DNA of 64,000 nt from an uncultured Muribaculaceae bacterium (GTDB lineage: Bacteria; Bacteroidota; Bacteroidia; Bacteroidales; Muribaculaceae). Location: positions 35,793 through 99,792 of the forward strand of contig CAMWYR010000003.1 in NCBI GenBank assembly GCA_947178505.1, in the 5' to 3' direction. The notes beneath the pieces were generated by a model. That model did not search any database. It saw nothing but the letters and a program-made list of their open reading frames with translations, and was not told where the DNA came from. Both the position numbers and the translations under genes were made by a program. Positions 9,177 to 18,898 of this stretch are shown piece by piece; position 1 is the first letter of the stretch, and each line of letters begins with the position of its first letter.

Positions 9177-9701
9177 ATGGAAATCAACGACCTCAGTCTT
9201 AAGATCAGAGAAATTCCTGATTTCCCCTCCAAGGGGATAATTTTCCGCGACCTCACGACACTCCTGAAGGACGCGGAGGCCCTTCGCGTAATGAGCGACG
9301 CGCTCGTGAATATCTACCGCGACAGGGGCGTGACAAAAGTTGTCGGCATTGAATCGCGCGGTTTCATCGGTGGTTCGATAATGGCATACGCCCTCGGAGC
9401 CGGTTTTGTTCCGGCTCGCAAACCGGGAAAGCTTCCGGCCGTTACAGTGAAGAAGTCATACGCGAAGGAGTATGGCGTCGACACGATTGAACTCCATAGT
9501 GATGCAATCAACGAAGACGATATTGTCGTGCTTCACGATGATTTACTTGCGACAGGCGGCACAATGATGGCTGCTTATGAGCTGGTGAAATCGATGAATC
9601 CGAAAAAAATCTACATCAACTTCGTTGTGGAATTAACCGCACTAAAGGGACGCGACGTATTGCCCTCCGACTGCGAGGTGACGTCGTTGCTGAAATACTA
9701 A
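9177..9701 (+). CDS. apt: Adenine phosphoribosyltransferase
   Basis: 174 residues, typical for Apt. The N-terminal block FPSKGIIFRDLTTLL and the PRPP-binding loop VVLHDDLLATGGTM are intact, as is the substrate hood IESRGFIGG. It salvages adenine with PRPP to AMP in the cytoplasm. The protein downstream begins 18 bp later but is a secreted protein with no purine link, so co-transcription may be incidental. Confidence 0.96.
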   Translation: MEINDLSLKIREIPDFPSKGIIFRDLTTLLKDAEALRVMSDALVNIYRDRGVTKVVGIESRGFIGGSIMAYALGAGFVPARKPGKLPAVTVKKSYAKEYGVDTIELHSDAINEDDIVVLHDDLLATGGTMMAAYELVKSMNPKKIYINFVVELTALKGRDVLPSDCEVTSLLKY

Positions 9702-9719
9702 TCACCATAAACTGACTAT

Positions 9720-12107
9720 ATGAAAATAAATCTTCTGATCTATGCCGGCGCTTTGACGGCACTGACAGCCACGACTGCTCTGCCTCTTCCTGCTGCCGAG
9801 AAGGGTATGGCCGTGAAGCCCCAAATGATTCAGGCAAAGAATGCCCATGCAGTTTCAGAAAATAAACTGCAGCTCGCCCCCGGAGTGAGCATATCGGTTG
9901 TCAACGGACACAAGCAGTTGCACGCGCACAGTCTGGATGCCATTAATCGTCTCTCACAGTCAACGCTGCGTGCGCCTCGAAAGGAGACAGCTTCAATGCC
10001 GGAAGGATACGTGCTCTACGAAAGTTTTGAAAACTGGGACGGCGAAAATGCAACCTGGGTACCCGACGGCTGGACACTTGAGCATCACGGCGACGCACCA
10101 ACCGACGAGACCTGGCAACCGATGGCACCGGGATATTACCTTCCGCAGGCTCCCGACGGCCAGTACTTCCTTGCAATCAATTATGGTGAGGATCAGGATG
10201 AATGGTATATGTCGCCCTTCGTGACCGTGCCCGAGGATATGAATCTGTCTTACTGGCTCTGGCTCGAGCCTCTGTGGCTGATGAAGGTTGATGACAACGT
10301 CGACTGGGACGCACTCGAGTGGATAGACACCCCCGAGGTAGCAGCCGACCTTCAGATATGGGTGCAGGAAGAAGGAGGGGAGTGGACGATGCTCCGCTCT
10401 TATTTCGACCTCTACAAAGACTACTCTTTCAACGAGGTGGCGTCGATTCCGGGCGAGTTCAAAAAGAACACCATCAGCCTGGCCGACTACTACGGGAAGA
10501 GCATCCGCGTAGCCTTCCGATATGTCGGCACAGACGGCAACATGATGATGATCGATGCCATCGGAATCGGATACCCTTCGATCAATAATCTGGCATATTA
10601 CGGGCCGTTCGATATGCAGTACTGGGGCCTTATCCGCGACCCGAATATGGTGGCCATCAATTCGCCCGTAGCCATATATCCGGTAGAGACCCCGGTTGTC
10701 TGGACCACTCTCGAAGTCGAGGATAACGTGACTTACACCTGGACCTATGCCGACCCGGAGACCGGAGCAGACACAACTTCCGATGATCCCGACGAACTGA
10801 GCTTAACATATCATCCTGACTACTCTACGGAGAACACTTCACGCTGTAATCTGCAGCCGGCTCCCGTGCTGCACGCTGAGGCTCCGAAGATGATTCCTTC
10901 AGAATATTCAGCGCCATATACTGCAGTACAGTTCGGCGGCACACCGGTTGAGGTCGCATACGCGGAAGATGACGAAGAAGAACCTGCTCTCTACCCCCTT
11001 ACGGTGATGCCTTTCTGCCTCCAGGACCGTGGACTCGGCATCCTGACGGTAGATGATGAGAGAATCGGCGACCTGTCGATTCCGGTTTTCGGCTATAATG
11101 TCAATACCGACCAGTACTGGCTCAACTATTCACTCCGCGACACCGATGGTGACGAGTCGACTTACTCCCATCTCATAGCAATTGCCAACCTTATCTTCCC
11201 CACAAGTGAGGCACCTCTCGTGGTAAACGGCGGTAACGTCTATGGTTATGGAGAGGTGGCCGACGACGCTCAGTTTACGATGACAATCCGTGGCATCAGT
11301 GCCGAAACGGGAAGCACCGCTTACGATGAAATGGACATTATCGCCTCCAAGACTATCACCGGCGCCGACATCCTGAGGCAGGATCCGCAGAAGAGCTATA
11401 TGTGCCTTCCCTTTGATTTTGATGCTCCGGTAGTGCTTCAGGCCGATGACAAATATATCGCATTCTTCGTAATGTTCGAGGGCTTCAATTCCGACAAGGT
11501 GACATACTTCGCACCGCTCCAGACAGCGACCAATGATCCCTTCGGTTTCTGCCAGGGTTACATAGTTAACCACATCGACCTTGAAGCCGTGTCGGGACGT
11601 CCGGCCTATTACTCCACCAAGACCATGCGCTATCTCGAGAATGGTGAGGATATTGATATCGCAGGAGCCTTCGCCATCGGTCTGAATGCCGAATATCCCT
11701 GGCTCACATGCGACGTTGAGTCGGTCGAACTCCCTTACGGAGGTGACGCCGTTGAAGTGGCTCTCGGCAGCTATTACGACGGCAGCAGCCTCACCGTAGA
11801 TGCCCCCGCCGGGGTAGAGGCGTCAGTAAGCGGACGCTACGGCAACTGCGTGCTCACGCTTAAGCACGATCAGACAGAAGTCGAAGTCGAAGGTGACGTC
11901 GTAGTTAAGGGCCCGGGCGTTGAGGTGAAGATCGGGGTGACCGCGAAATCTTCAGGCATCGGGGCCATAAGCGCGGAAGGCTTGGAAGTAGCTGCAGTCT
12001 ACGATCTCCTCGGCCGCCGTGTCAGCGCCAAGGAAGCAGCCGCAAAGCCGGGTGTCTATGTCGTGAAATATATTGACGGTAAATCAGGAAAGGTGGTCGT
12101 AAAATAA
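9720..12107 (+). CDS. Large secreted protein with choice-of-anchor-J-like domain and C-terminal sorting-type tail
   Basis: 795 residues beginning with a signal peptide (hydrophobic core LLIYAGALTALTATTALPLP, cleavage probably after PAAEKG). Residues about 95-300 hold YESFENWDG, WQPMAPGYY, DEWYMSPFV and RVAFRYVGTDG, the pattern of choice-of-anchor-J / cleaved-adhesin jelly-roll domains. The last 45 residues (VAAVYDLLGRRVSA then KPGVYVVKY and KVVVK) match the type IX secretion C-terminal domain, which directs export and surface attachment. A large acidic middle part is unrecognised. Likely surface-exposed; substrate unknown. Confidence 0.75.
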   Translation: MKINLLIYAGALTALTATTALPLPAAEKGMAVKPQMIQAKNAHAVSENKLQLAPGVSISVVNGHKQLHAHSLDAINRLSQSTLRAPRKETASMPEGYVLYESFENWDGENATWVPDGWTLEHHGDAPTDETWQPMAPGYYLPQAPDGQYFLAINYGEDQDEWYMSPFVTVPEDMNLSYWLWLEPLWLMKVDDNVDWDALEWIDTPEVAADLQIWVQEEGGEWTMLRSYFDLYKDYSFNEVASIPGEFKKNTISLADYYGKSIRVAFRYVGTDGNMMMIDAIGIGYPSINNLAYYGPFDMQYWGLIRDPNMVAINSPVAIYPVETPVVWTTLEVEDNVTYTWTYADPETGADTTSDDPDELSLTYHPDYSTENTSRCNLQPAPVLHAEAPKMIPSEYSAPYTAVQFGGTPVEVAYAEDDEEEPALYPLTVMPFCLQDRGLGILTVDDERIGDLSIPVFGYNVNTDQYWLNYSLRDTDGDESTYSHLIAIANLIFPTSEAPLVVNGGNVYGYGEVADDAQFTMTIRGISAETGSTAYDEMDIIASKTITGADILRQDPQKSYMCLPFDFDAPVVLQADDKYIAFFVMFEGFNSDKVTYFAPLQTATNDPFGFCQGYIVNHIDLEAVSGRPAYYSTKTMRYLENGEDIDIAGAFAIGLNAEYPWLTCDVESVELPYGGDAVEVALGSYYDGSSLTVDAPAGVEASVSGRYGNCVLTLKHDQTEVEVEGDVVVKGPGVEVKIGVTAKSSGIGAISAEGLEVAAVYDLLGRRVSAKEAAAKPGVYVVKYIDGKSGKVVVK

Positions 12108-12133
12108 GCGACACACATCTTTCGTTTGTTAAT

Positions 12134-12170
12134 AAGGAGGCAGCCGACCGCGACGGTCACTGCCTCCTTT
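12134..12170 (+). terminator. Strong terminator after the secreted-protein gene
   Basis: A long stem: GGAGGCAG (12136-12143) pairs with CTGCCTCC (12160-12167), extended by GACCG/CGGTC around a CGA loop, then a short T run. It separates the secreted-protein gene from uvrC. Confidence 0.85.
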
Positions 12171-12253
12171 TGCATTAGCTTCAGAACGACGCATAAGACG
12201 GAAATAGAGTAAGAATAAATAGAGTAAGAATATAAGATAGATTAAGAGCAAGA

Positions 12254-14230
12254 ATGGATTTGGATATTAAGAAGGATACGGACCCGACGGAAGAGATCCG
12301 GTCTGAGCAGGCGGCTGAGCCCGGAGTGGTGCTTGCCGGCAGCGGGCGCCAGATAGATGAGGAAGGCGGATTCGAACTGGAGATAAAGCCCGACCGCACG
12401 CGCGACGACCTTCTGCACAATCGCCCGGGCAAACAGTTGCGGGCAAAGATACTGAATCTACCCGAATCGCCGGGCGTGTATATGTACCTCGACCGGAAGG
12501 GCCGTGTGATATATGTTGGAAAGGCCAAGAGGCTCAAGCGACGCGTGTCGAGTTATTTCAACCGCCAGCATGACACGACGCGTACCAACCTGCTCGTGCG
12601 TAATATCGTCGACATGCGCTTTATCGTGGTAGCCACGGAAGAGGATGCGCTTCATCTTGAGAATGCGATGATCAAGCGTTATCAGCCCCACTATAATGTG
12701 CTTCTAAAAGACGACAAGTCATATCCCTGGATAGTGGTGACGAAGGAATTATACCCGCGTGTATTCATGACGCGCGAAAAGGATGTGGAGGGTCGTTATT
12801 ACGGCCCTTATAGCAACGTGATGGCGGCGAAGATGGTGCTCAACCTTATCCGCGATACTTATCCGCTGCGTTCGTGCCGCCACGCGCTTGATGAGAAAAG
12901 CATTGCACACAACAAGTATTCACTCTGCCTCGACTATCATCTCAAGAAATGCGGAGGTCCGTGCCGCGGGCTGATGAGTCCGGAAGAATATGGGGAGTAT
13001 ATCAGAAGAGTGCGTCAGATCCTCAACGGTGAGACAGTCGAGCTTGAGAAGCATCTTCTGGAAGAAATGAATAACCTTAGCGAGAATTGGAAATTTGAGG
13101 AAGCGCAGGAGGTCAAGGAAAAATATGAGATCGTCAGGAAGTATAACGCTAAGAGTATCGTAGGGGAGACAGCGCGCCCTGACGCTGATCTTTTCGGTTA
13201 TGTGGAGAATGACGACAGGGCCTTCGTGAATTTCATGCACGTGCATCACGGAGCTGTGACGCAAAGTCTGAATCTTGAATACGTGAAGCGCAGCAACGAG
13301 TCGACCCGCGAGGAGATACTCTCAATGGCAGTGGCCGAAGTGATGAACCGCTTCGATCGCACGTTCGAGGAAGTGCTGGTGCCATTTATGCCGGATGTGG
13401 AATTCAGTAAGATTCGGTTCGTTGTGCCTCAGCGGGGCGATAAGCGCCGCGGGCTTGACGTGGCGATAAAGAATGCCACTCAGTATATGACCGACCGGGA
13501 AAAGGAGCAGGAGGCACTGAATCCCGACCGCGCCACAGATAAACTTATGGAGCGGATGAAGTCTGATTTCCGGCTCGCAACGGAGCCCCGGCATATTGAG
13601 TGTTTCGATAACTCGAACATCCAGGGCACGAATCCGGTGGCGAGTTGCGTAGTGTTCCGCAACGGCAAACCGGCGAAGCGCGATTACCGCCATTTCAATA
13701 TCAAGACGGTAGTAGGAGCGAACGACTTTGCATCAATGAAGGAGGTGCTTCACAGGCGCTACACGCGGATGATGGCTGAGGGGCAACCGCTGCCGCAGCT
13801 TGTAGTGGTCGATGGTGGTAAGGGGCAGCTGAGCGCGGCCGTCGAAGCATTCGATGAGATGGGCATCCGCGGAGAGGTGGCGCTTGTCGGCATTGCTAAG
13901 CGCCTTGAGGAAATATATTTCCCGGGTGATTCGCTGCCGCTGTATCTCGACAAGAAATCGCCGTCGCTGAGGGTGATTCAGGCGCTACGAGATGAAGCTC
14001 ACCGCTTCGGCATCACGTTCCACCGGGCGCAGCGGAGCCGCGGACAAGTACGCTCCGAACTCGATTCGATTCCTGGAGTTGGGCCTAAGACGGCAGCGCT
14101 TCTGATGAAGGAATTCAAGAGCCTGAAGCGCCTGCGGGAGGCCCCCTTCGAAGACATCGAGCGTATTGCCGGGAAGGCCCGCGCCGCCTCTATCGAAGCA
14201 TGGCGCACGCAGTCAAAGAAACCCGACTGA
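12254..14230 (+). CDS. uvrC: Excinuclease ABC subunit UvrC
   Basis: 658 residues. The GIY-YIG domain is at 70-150 (GVY 74-76, IYVG 86-89), followed by a zinc-cluster-like CxxxR...CxxxxCGGPC segment, the UVR/UvrB-binding helix, an RNase H-like 5' nuclease domain (HIECFDNSNIQG, VVVDGGKGQL) and a C-terminal helix-hairpin-helix (LDSIPGVGPKTAALL). It makes both incisions beside DNA lesions bound by UvrAB. The first about 60 residues, acidic and low-complexity, are an N-terminal extension; no alternative ATG lies between it and the GIY-YIG domain. Confidence 0.97.
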   Translation: MDLDIKKDTDPTEEIRSEQAAEPGVVLAGSGRQIDEEGGFELEIKPDRTRDDLLHNRPGKQLRAKILNLPESPGVYMYLDRKGRVIYVGKAKRLKRRVSSYFNRQHDTTRTNLLVRNIVDMRFIVVATEEDALHLENAMIKRYQPHYNVLLKDDKSYPWIVVTKELYPRVFMTREKDVEGRYYGPYSNVMAAKMVLNLIRDTYPLRSCRHALDEKSIAHNKYSLCLDYHLKKCGGPCRGLMSPEEYGEYIRRVRQILNGETVELEKHLLEEMNNLSENWKFEEAQEVKEKYEIVRKYNAKSIVGETARPDADLFGYVENDDRAFVNFMHVHHGAVTQSLNLEYVKRSNESTREEILSMAVAEVMNRFDRTFEEVLVPFMPDVEFSKIRFVVPQRGDKRRGLDVAIKNATQYMTDREKEQEALNPDRATDKLMERMKSDFRLATEPRHIECFDNSNIQGTNPVASCVVFRNGKPAKRDYRHFNIKTVVGANDFASMKEVLHRRYTRMMAEGQPLPQLVVVDGGKGQLSAAVEAFDEMGIRGEVALVGIAKRLEEIYFPGDSLPLYLDKKSPSLRVIQALRDEAHRFGITFHRAQRSRGQVRSELDSIPGVGPKTAALLMKEFKSLKRLREAPFEDIERIAGKARAASIEAWRTQSKKPD

Positions 14231-14559
14231 CCACTCGCCCCCAATTTCAAAAGATGCAAATAAAATTATAATATTATACTTATAACCACCAGAATAGGCA
14301 AATTCGCATAATGAAACGAAATATGGCAATTACATCTTCTTGCTAAGCAGACGCCAAACGCAGAATCAACATTATCATCTCCGCAAGTTGTAAAAATTCA
14401 ATCAAGCCAACAATGACCTGAGAGAATAATTATTGGGCGTCAACAACTGCCGATTCACACATAAATAATCTCTCGGGAGAGGGAATTAAAAAAGATTTAG
14501 GGGAATATGAGCCAAAGAGGGGTGAATTTGCAGAATTTTTGTTAATTTTGCTAATTCTT
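14231..14559. other. Intergenic region upstream of the polyprenyl synthase gene, with candidate -7 box
   Basis: About 330 bp without a visible gene. TAATTTTG at 14543-14550 matches the Bacteroidota -7 element and lies only 9 bp from the ATG at 14560; I find no -33 TTTG at the right spacing. Nothing else stands out. Confidence 0.4.
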
Positions 14560-15534
14560 ATGAACCCGATGAAAAAAATAGTGGATCGACTTGGTCCGGA
14601 ACTCGAAGAGATGAACCGCATCATCGCCGCCTCGTTGCACACGCGCAACGTGATGATGAATGATATAGTGACCCGCTACCTGCAGATCAAAGGAAAGCAG
14701 ATCAGGCCGCTTCTGGTCATACTCAGTGCAAGGATGTTCGGCTCCGTCACCCGGGAAGTACTCTTCGCCGGGGCTGCCCTTGAGATGCTGCATAATGCCT
14801 CGCTGATTCACGACGACATAGTCGACGAAACCGAACTCCGCCGGGGAGTGCAGACCATAAACGCGCGCATGGGCAACCATATCGCCGTGCTGGTCGGCGA
14901 CTTCTTTGTGTCGAATGCCCTCGCCGCCGGTATAAAGACAGGCGATATCCGCGTGATTTCAGCCCTCTCCGCTCTCGGAAAAGAACTCAGTCTCGGAGAA
15001 ATTGACCAGATCTGCAACGCACGCGAACACTCTCTCGAAGAGGCGAGCTACATCTCCATGATCCGCCAGAAGACTGCCTCGCTCTTCATGAACTGCGTGC
15101 GCATGGGCGCCGAACTGGGAGGCGCCGATGAGGCCCGGCAACAACGGATGGTCGACTTCGCGGAACTCCTCGGCCTCTGCTTCCAGATAAAAGACGACAT
15201 CTTCGACTACTATAACGACACTGAAATCGGGAAACCGACCGGCAACGACCTGCGCGAGGGAAAAGTGACCCTTCCACTCCTTCATGCACTCTCATCAGGC
15301 CCCCGCGACGAGGCGGCCGAAATGCGCGCCCTCCTGCAGCGCGGCAACCTCTCCACCGATGAGATAAACCGGCTCATCGAATTCGCCAGGGCCAACGGAG
15401 GAATTGACTATGCCTACGACCGCATGCGCGACATGCAACGCCGTGCCGCAGAGATAATCAACGAATTCCCCGAATCCGATTCCCGCGAGGCATTCATTGA
15501 GATTTTTGATTATATCATCGAGCGCAAGAAATAA
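14560..15534 (+). CDS. Polyprenyl diphosphate synthase (trans-isoprenyl diphosphate synthase)
   Basis: 324 residues from the ATG at 14560 (a TTG at 14539 or an ATG at 14569 are other possible starts). Both aspartate-rich motifs are present, IHDDIVDE and IKDDIFDY, with GKQIRPLL near the N-terminus and KPTGNDLREGK after the second motif. It condenses isopentenyl diphosphate onto an allylic primer; the layout suits an octaprenyl/solanesyl-type enzyme for menaquinone side chains. Product length cannot be read reliably from sequence. Confidence 0.92.
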   Translation: MNPMKKIVDRLGPELEEMNRIIAASLHTRNVMMNDIVTRYLQIKGKQIRPLLVILSARMFGSVTREVLFAGAALEMLHNASLIHDDIVDETELRRGVQTINARMGNHIAVLVGDFFVSNALAAGIKTGDIRVISALSALGKELSLGEIDQICNAREHSLEEASYISMIRQKTASLFMNCVRMGAELGGADEARQQRMVDFAELLGLCFQIKDDIFDYYNDTEIGKPTGNDLREGKVTLPLLHALSSGPRDEAAEMRALLQRGNLSTDEINRLIEFARANGGIDYAYDRMRDMQRRAAEIINEFPESDSREAFIEIFDYIIERKK

Positions 15535-15584
15535 GAGAGAACCACGCACAGCGCCGCCCTAAGCAAAAACAAGCCGCCAAAACC

Positions 15585-16235
15585 ATGTGCGCCAAAGCCA
15601 TCAGATCCATCTCCCACACCGGCTCTGCCCTGCTGTCATTCATGATTCCCGACATCATCGAAGCCGGGTGCGACGAGGCCGGAAGAGGCTGTCTGTGCGG
15701 CCCCGTAAGCTGCGCTGCCGTGATATTGCCTCCCGACTGGGACCATCCCCTTCTCAACGACTCAAAGAAGCTCAGCGCCGCCGCACGGGCGAAGTTACGT
15801 ACCGTAATCGAAGCCGACGCCATCGCTTGGGCCGTGGTAATGGTGGAAGCAGAAGAAATCGACAGAATAAACATCCTTAACGCCTCAATCACCGGGATGC
15901 AGCGCGCCCTCGACGCGCTCACCGTGCGTCCGCAACATATACTCGTCGACGGCAATCGGTTCAGGCCATATCTCGACCCCGTGAATGGAATTGACGTGCC
16001 GCATCACACAGTAGTAAAAGGAGATGCCACATACCGCTCAATCGCCGCGGCCTCCATACTGGCCAAGACTCATCGCGACGAGCTTATGGAGCGCCTCGAC
16101 AAGGAATATCCCGGCTACGGTTGGGCCGACAACATGGGCTATCCCACGGCCGCACACTATGATGCCATCGAACGCCTCGGCATCACATCCCTTCACCGCC
16201 GCTCATTCAAACTCCACAAACTCCAGAAAGAATAG
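15585..16235 (+). CDS. rnhB: Ribonuclease HII
   Basis: 216 residues. The catalytic N-terminal motif GCDEAGRGCLCGPV and the DSKKLSAA block are clear, as is ILVDGN and the SIAAASILAKTHRD segment: the DEDD active site is complete. It removes RNA primers and single ribonucleotides from DNA. Family members usually start close to the first motif, so an internal ATG at 15642 could be the true start. The gene ends 2 bp from the convergent flippase gene, leaving no room for a terminator between them. Confidence 0.95.
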   Translation: MCAKAIRSISHTGSALLSFMIPDIIEAGCDEAGRGCLCGPVSCAAVILPPDWDHPLLNDSKKLSAAARAKLRTVIEADAIAWAVVMVEAEEIDRINILNASITGMQRALDALTVRPQHILVDGNRFRPYLDPVNGIDVPHHTVVKGDATYRSIAAASILAKTHRDELMERLDKEYPGYGWADNMGYPTAAHYDAIERLGITSLHRRSFKLHKLQKE

Positions 16236-16237
16236 CG

Positions 16238-17782
16238 TCAGCGACGGCGCAGACGGCGAAGCAACGGAGAGATCCGGGGCACTTCCTCGAACGTGCAGAC
16301 CACTCCGAAATAGACCACAAGCAACAGCACACGCGTAGCGTAGATGAGCGCCGTCGACCACGGCGTGGTCAGGAAAATACTGTAAAAATCATCACCCCAC
16401 ACGCCTGCGGCCCATAACACAACCGCTAAAAGCGTATAGAGCCCCATACGCCCCATTTCATACGGAAGCGGATAGTAGTGTCGTCCGACAAAGTAGGAGA
16501 GCACCATAACCGCAAAATAGGCTCCTAAGGCGGCCCATGCCGAGCCCATATAGCCGTCGGGAATACCGATCATAGGCACAAGCCAGAGGTTGAGCCCCAG
16601 CATCACCACGAAGCATATCAGCGACATGTACATCCCCCATTGCGTACGGTCGGTCAGTTTATACCACAACGAGAGATTGAAGAACACGCCGAAACAGAGT
16701 TCGGCAGCCATCATCACCGGAACGACACGAAGCCCCGACCAATAGCCGGGAGCTACGAAATGCTTGAGCACCGGCAGGAAATACATCACGCCTAAGAAAA
16801 TGAAGAGTCCGAATATCACGAAAAACTTCATCGCATCGCAATAGGCCTGTTTCTTTGTCTCACCGTCGCCCTTCGCCTGCGCGAAGATAAAGGGTTCGTA
16901 GGCATAGCGGAAGGCCTGCGTGAACATCACCATCACGATGGCAATCTTTATATTGGCACCATAGATACCCACCATCGAACGGGCCTCCTCCTCGTGGCCC
17001 GAAAATATATAGGGAATGATCATCTGGCCCATATTCTGCGAGAGCACCCCGGCAACCCCCAGGATGAGCAGAGGCCAGCTGTAGGCCAGCATCTTCCTCA
17101 GCAGCGCCATATCAAACCTATAACGACGCCCGGTGAGTTCGGGAAGCAGGCAGAGCAGCACCATGGCCGATGAAATGATATTGGCCACGAATATCCAGCC
17201 GATACCGAACGCATCTCCGCCGAGCGGCGCATAAAACCAGTTGATCACTCCCGGCGCGACGCGCTCGAGCGCCGGACAACCAAGCAGAAAAAGCAGATTG
17301 AGACCGATATTAAGCCCGACGTTCAGCAGCTTTATTCCCGCGAAGCGGAATGCCCGCTTCTTAAATCTCAGATAGGCGAACGGCAGATTCGAGAACGCAT
17401 CGATCGCCACCGTCACACCCAGCAGCCAGACGTAGGTCTTATGTCCGGGCAGGAGTATGGCCCCCGACACCGGGCCGATAAGCAACGTCAGAAGCACTAT
17501 GAAGAGCACCGATGTAAAGCCCACAGATATGAGCGACGTAGTGTACACCTGCTCAGGATCCGACTCCTTGTTGGCAAATCGGAAGAAGCCCGTCTCCATT
17601 CCGTAATTCAGGATCACGAGCGCGACGGCCGTGAAACTATACAGATAACTCACAATTCCATATTCCTGCGTAGGGAAGAGATAGACGTAGAGCGGAACGA
17701 GACACCAGTTTAGGAAGCGGCCCACAATACTGCTGAGACCATATACGGCTGTCTCTTTTGCGAGAGCTTTTATTCCTGCCAT
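16238..17782 (-). CDS. Polysaccharide flippase (MATE/Wzx-like, MOP superfamily)
   Basis: About 514 residues from the ATG at 17782, 16 bp below the ruvB stop; an in-frame start further upstream would run into ruvB. About 12-14 membrane segments start with KALAKETAVYGLSSIVGRFLNW, the usual N-terminus of oligosaccharide flippases with an amphipathic first helix. Such proteins move undecaprenyl-linked glycans across the inner membrane. No glycosyltransferases adjoin it; it follows ruvB, probably as a read-through gene, so its glycan is unknown. Two other flippases lie in the window. Confidence 0.85.
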   Translation of the reverse strand: MAGIKALAKETAVYGLSSIVGRFLNWCLVPLYVYLFPTQEYGIVSYLYSFTAVALVILNYGMETGFFRFANKESDPEQVYTTSLISVGFTSVLFIVLLTLLIGPVSGAILLPGHKTYVWLLGVTVAIDAFSNLPFAYLRFKKRAFRFAGIKLLNVGLNIGLNLLFLLGCPALERVAPGVINWFYAPLGGDAFGIGWIFVANIISSAMVLLCLLPELTGRRYRFDMALLRKMLAYSWPLLILGVAGVLSQNMGQMIIPYIFSGHEEEARSMVGIYGANIKIAIVMVMFTQAFRYAYEPFIFAQAKGDGETKKQAYCDAMKFFVIFGLFIFLGVMYFLPVLKHFVAPGYWSGLRVVPVMMAAELCFGVFFNLSLWYKLTDRTQWGMYMSLICFVVMLGLNLWLVPMIGIPDGYMGSAWAALGAYFAVMVLSYFVGRHYYPLPYEMGRMGLYTLLAVVLWAAGVWGDDFYSIFLTTPWSTALIYATRVLLLVVYFGVVCTFEEVPRISPLLRRLRRR

Positions 17783-17798
17783 AAGAGAGTGGATGAGA

Positions 17799-18842
17799 TT
17801 AGATGTCGAATAGATTGGGTTGTGCCGAGGCGGGAGCTTCACCGAGACGCCCGAGATGACGGTAAGCGAGTTCGGTCACCTCGCGGCCGCGCGGAGTGCG
17901 TTTAAGGAAGCCCTCCTTGATGAGGAAAGGCTCGTAGACTTCCTCGATCGTACCGGGATCCTCACCGATGGCCGTGCCGATCGTGCTCAGACCTACGGGC
18001 CCACCCTTGAACTTATCGATGATCGTAAGCAGGATGCGGTTGTCGATCCGGTCGAGACCATAGCGGTCGATATTGAGGGCTTCAAGGGCAGTGCGGGCTA
18101 TTTCAAGGTCGATATAACCGGAGCCGCGCACCATAGCGAAATCGCGCACGCGACGGAGCAAAGAATTGGCCACACGAGGCGTGCCGCGGCTTCGGAGCGC
18201 TATCTCCATCGCCGCCTGCTCATCAATGCCTATACGCAGAAGCGACGCCGAGCGTTTCACAATCGAACTCAGCAATTTATGGTCGTAATATTCCAGATGA
18301 CACTGGATGCCGAAGCGGGCACGCAGCGGGGCTGTCAGGCTACCCGACCGGGTGGTGGCACCGACCAGCGTAAAGGGGGATATCGTGAGCTGCACCGACT
18401 TGGCTCCGGGGCCTTTGTCGAGAAGGATGTCTATCCGGAAGTCCTCCATAGCCGAATAGAGATATTCCTCCACCACAGGATGCAGACGGTGGATCTCATC
18501 AATAAAGAGGAGATCGTGCGGTTCGAGCGACATCAGGATACCGGCCAGGTCGCCCGGTTTGTCAAGCACGGGCCCCGACGTAGTCTTGAATCCCACGCCG
18601 AGCTCATTGGCGATAATGTTGGAGAGTGTGGTCTTGCCAAGTCCCGGAGGGCCATGCAGGAGCGTATGATCGAGGGCCTCTCCGCGCATCCGGGCCGCCT
18701 TGACAAATACACTCAGATTGTCGATTATCTTATCCTGACCCGTGAAATCAGCGAAAGACAGGGGGCGGAGGGCTTTCTCTATATCCTTCTCAGCCCCCTG
18801 GGGTGAATCCTGATTACGACGTATATCAAAATCTTCTGCCAT
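17799..18842 (-). CDS. ruvB: Holliday junction branch migration helicase RuvB
   Basis: 347 residues. Walker [11 protein letters not shown], Walker [11 protein letters not shown], sensor 1 region [19 protein letters not shown] and the C-terminal winged helix ([20 protein letters not shown]) are all present. RuvB forms the AAA+ ring motors that drive branch migration with RuvA. Neither ruvA nor ruvC is next to it here. Confidence 0.98.
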   Translation of the reverse strand: MAEDFDIRRNQDSPQGAEKDIEKALRPLSFADFTGQDKIIDNLSVFVKAARMRGEALDHTLLHGPPGLGKTTLSNIIANELGVGFKTTSGPVLDKPGDLAGILMSLEPHDLLFIDEIHRLHPVVEEYLYSAMEDFRIDILLDKGPGAKSVQLTISPFTLVGATTRSGSLTAPLRARFGIQCHLEYYDHKLLSSIVKRSASLLRIGIDEQAAMEIALRSRGTPRVANSLLRRVRDFAMVRGSGYIDLEIARTALEALNIDRYGLDRIDNRILLTIIDKFKGGPVGLSTIGTAIGEDPGTIEEVYEPFLIKEGFLKRTPRGREVTELAYRHLGRLGEAPASAQPNLFDI

Positions 18843-18898
18843 TCAGATTGCTTGCTAAATAATAAGTAGTTGGTTAGCAGCCGGGGAAAGCTGCGGAA

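Noticed and set aside
12254..12460. Separate small gene in front of uvrC
   Set aside because: The stretch is in frame with UvrC, without stop or alternative start before the GIY-YIG domain, so it is an N-terminal extension.
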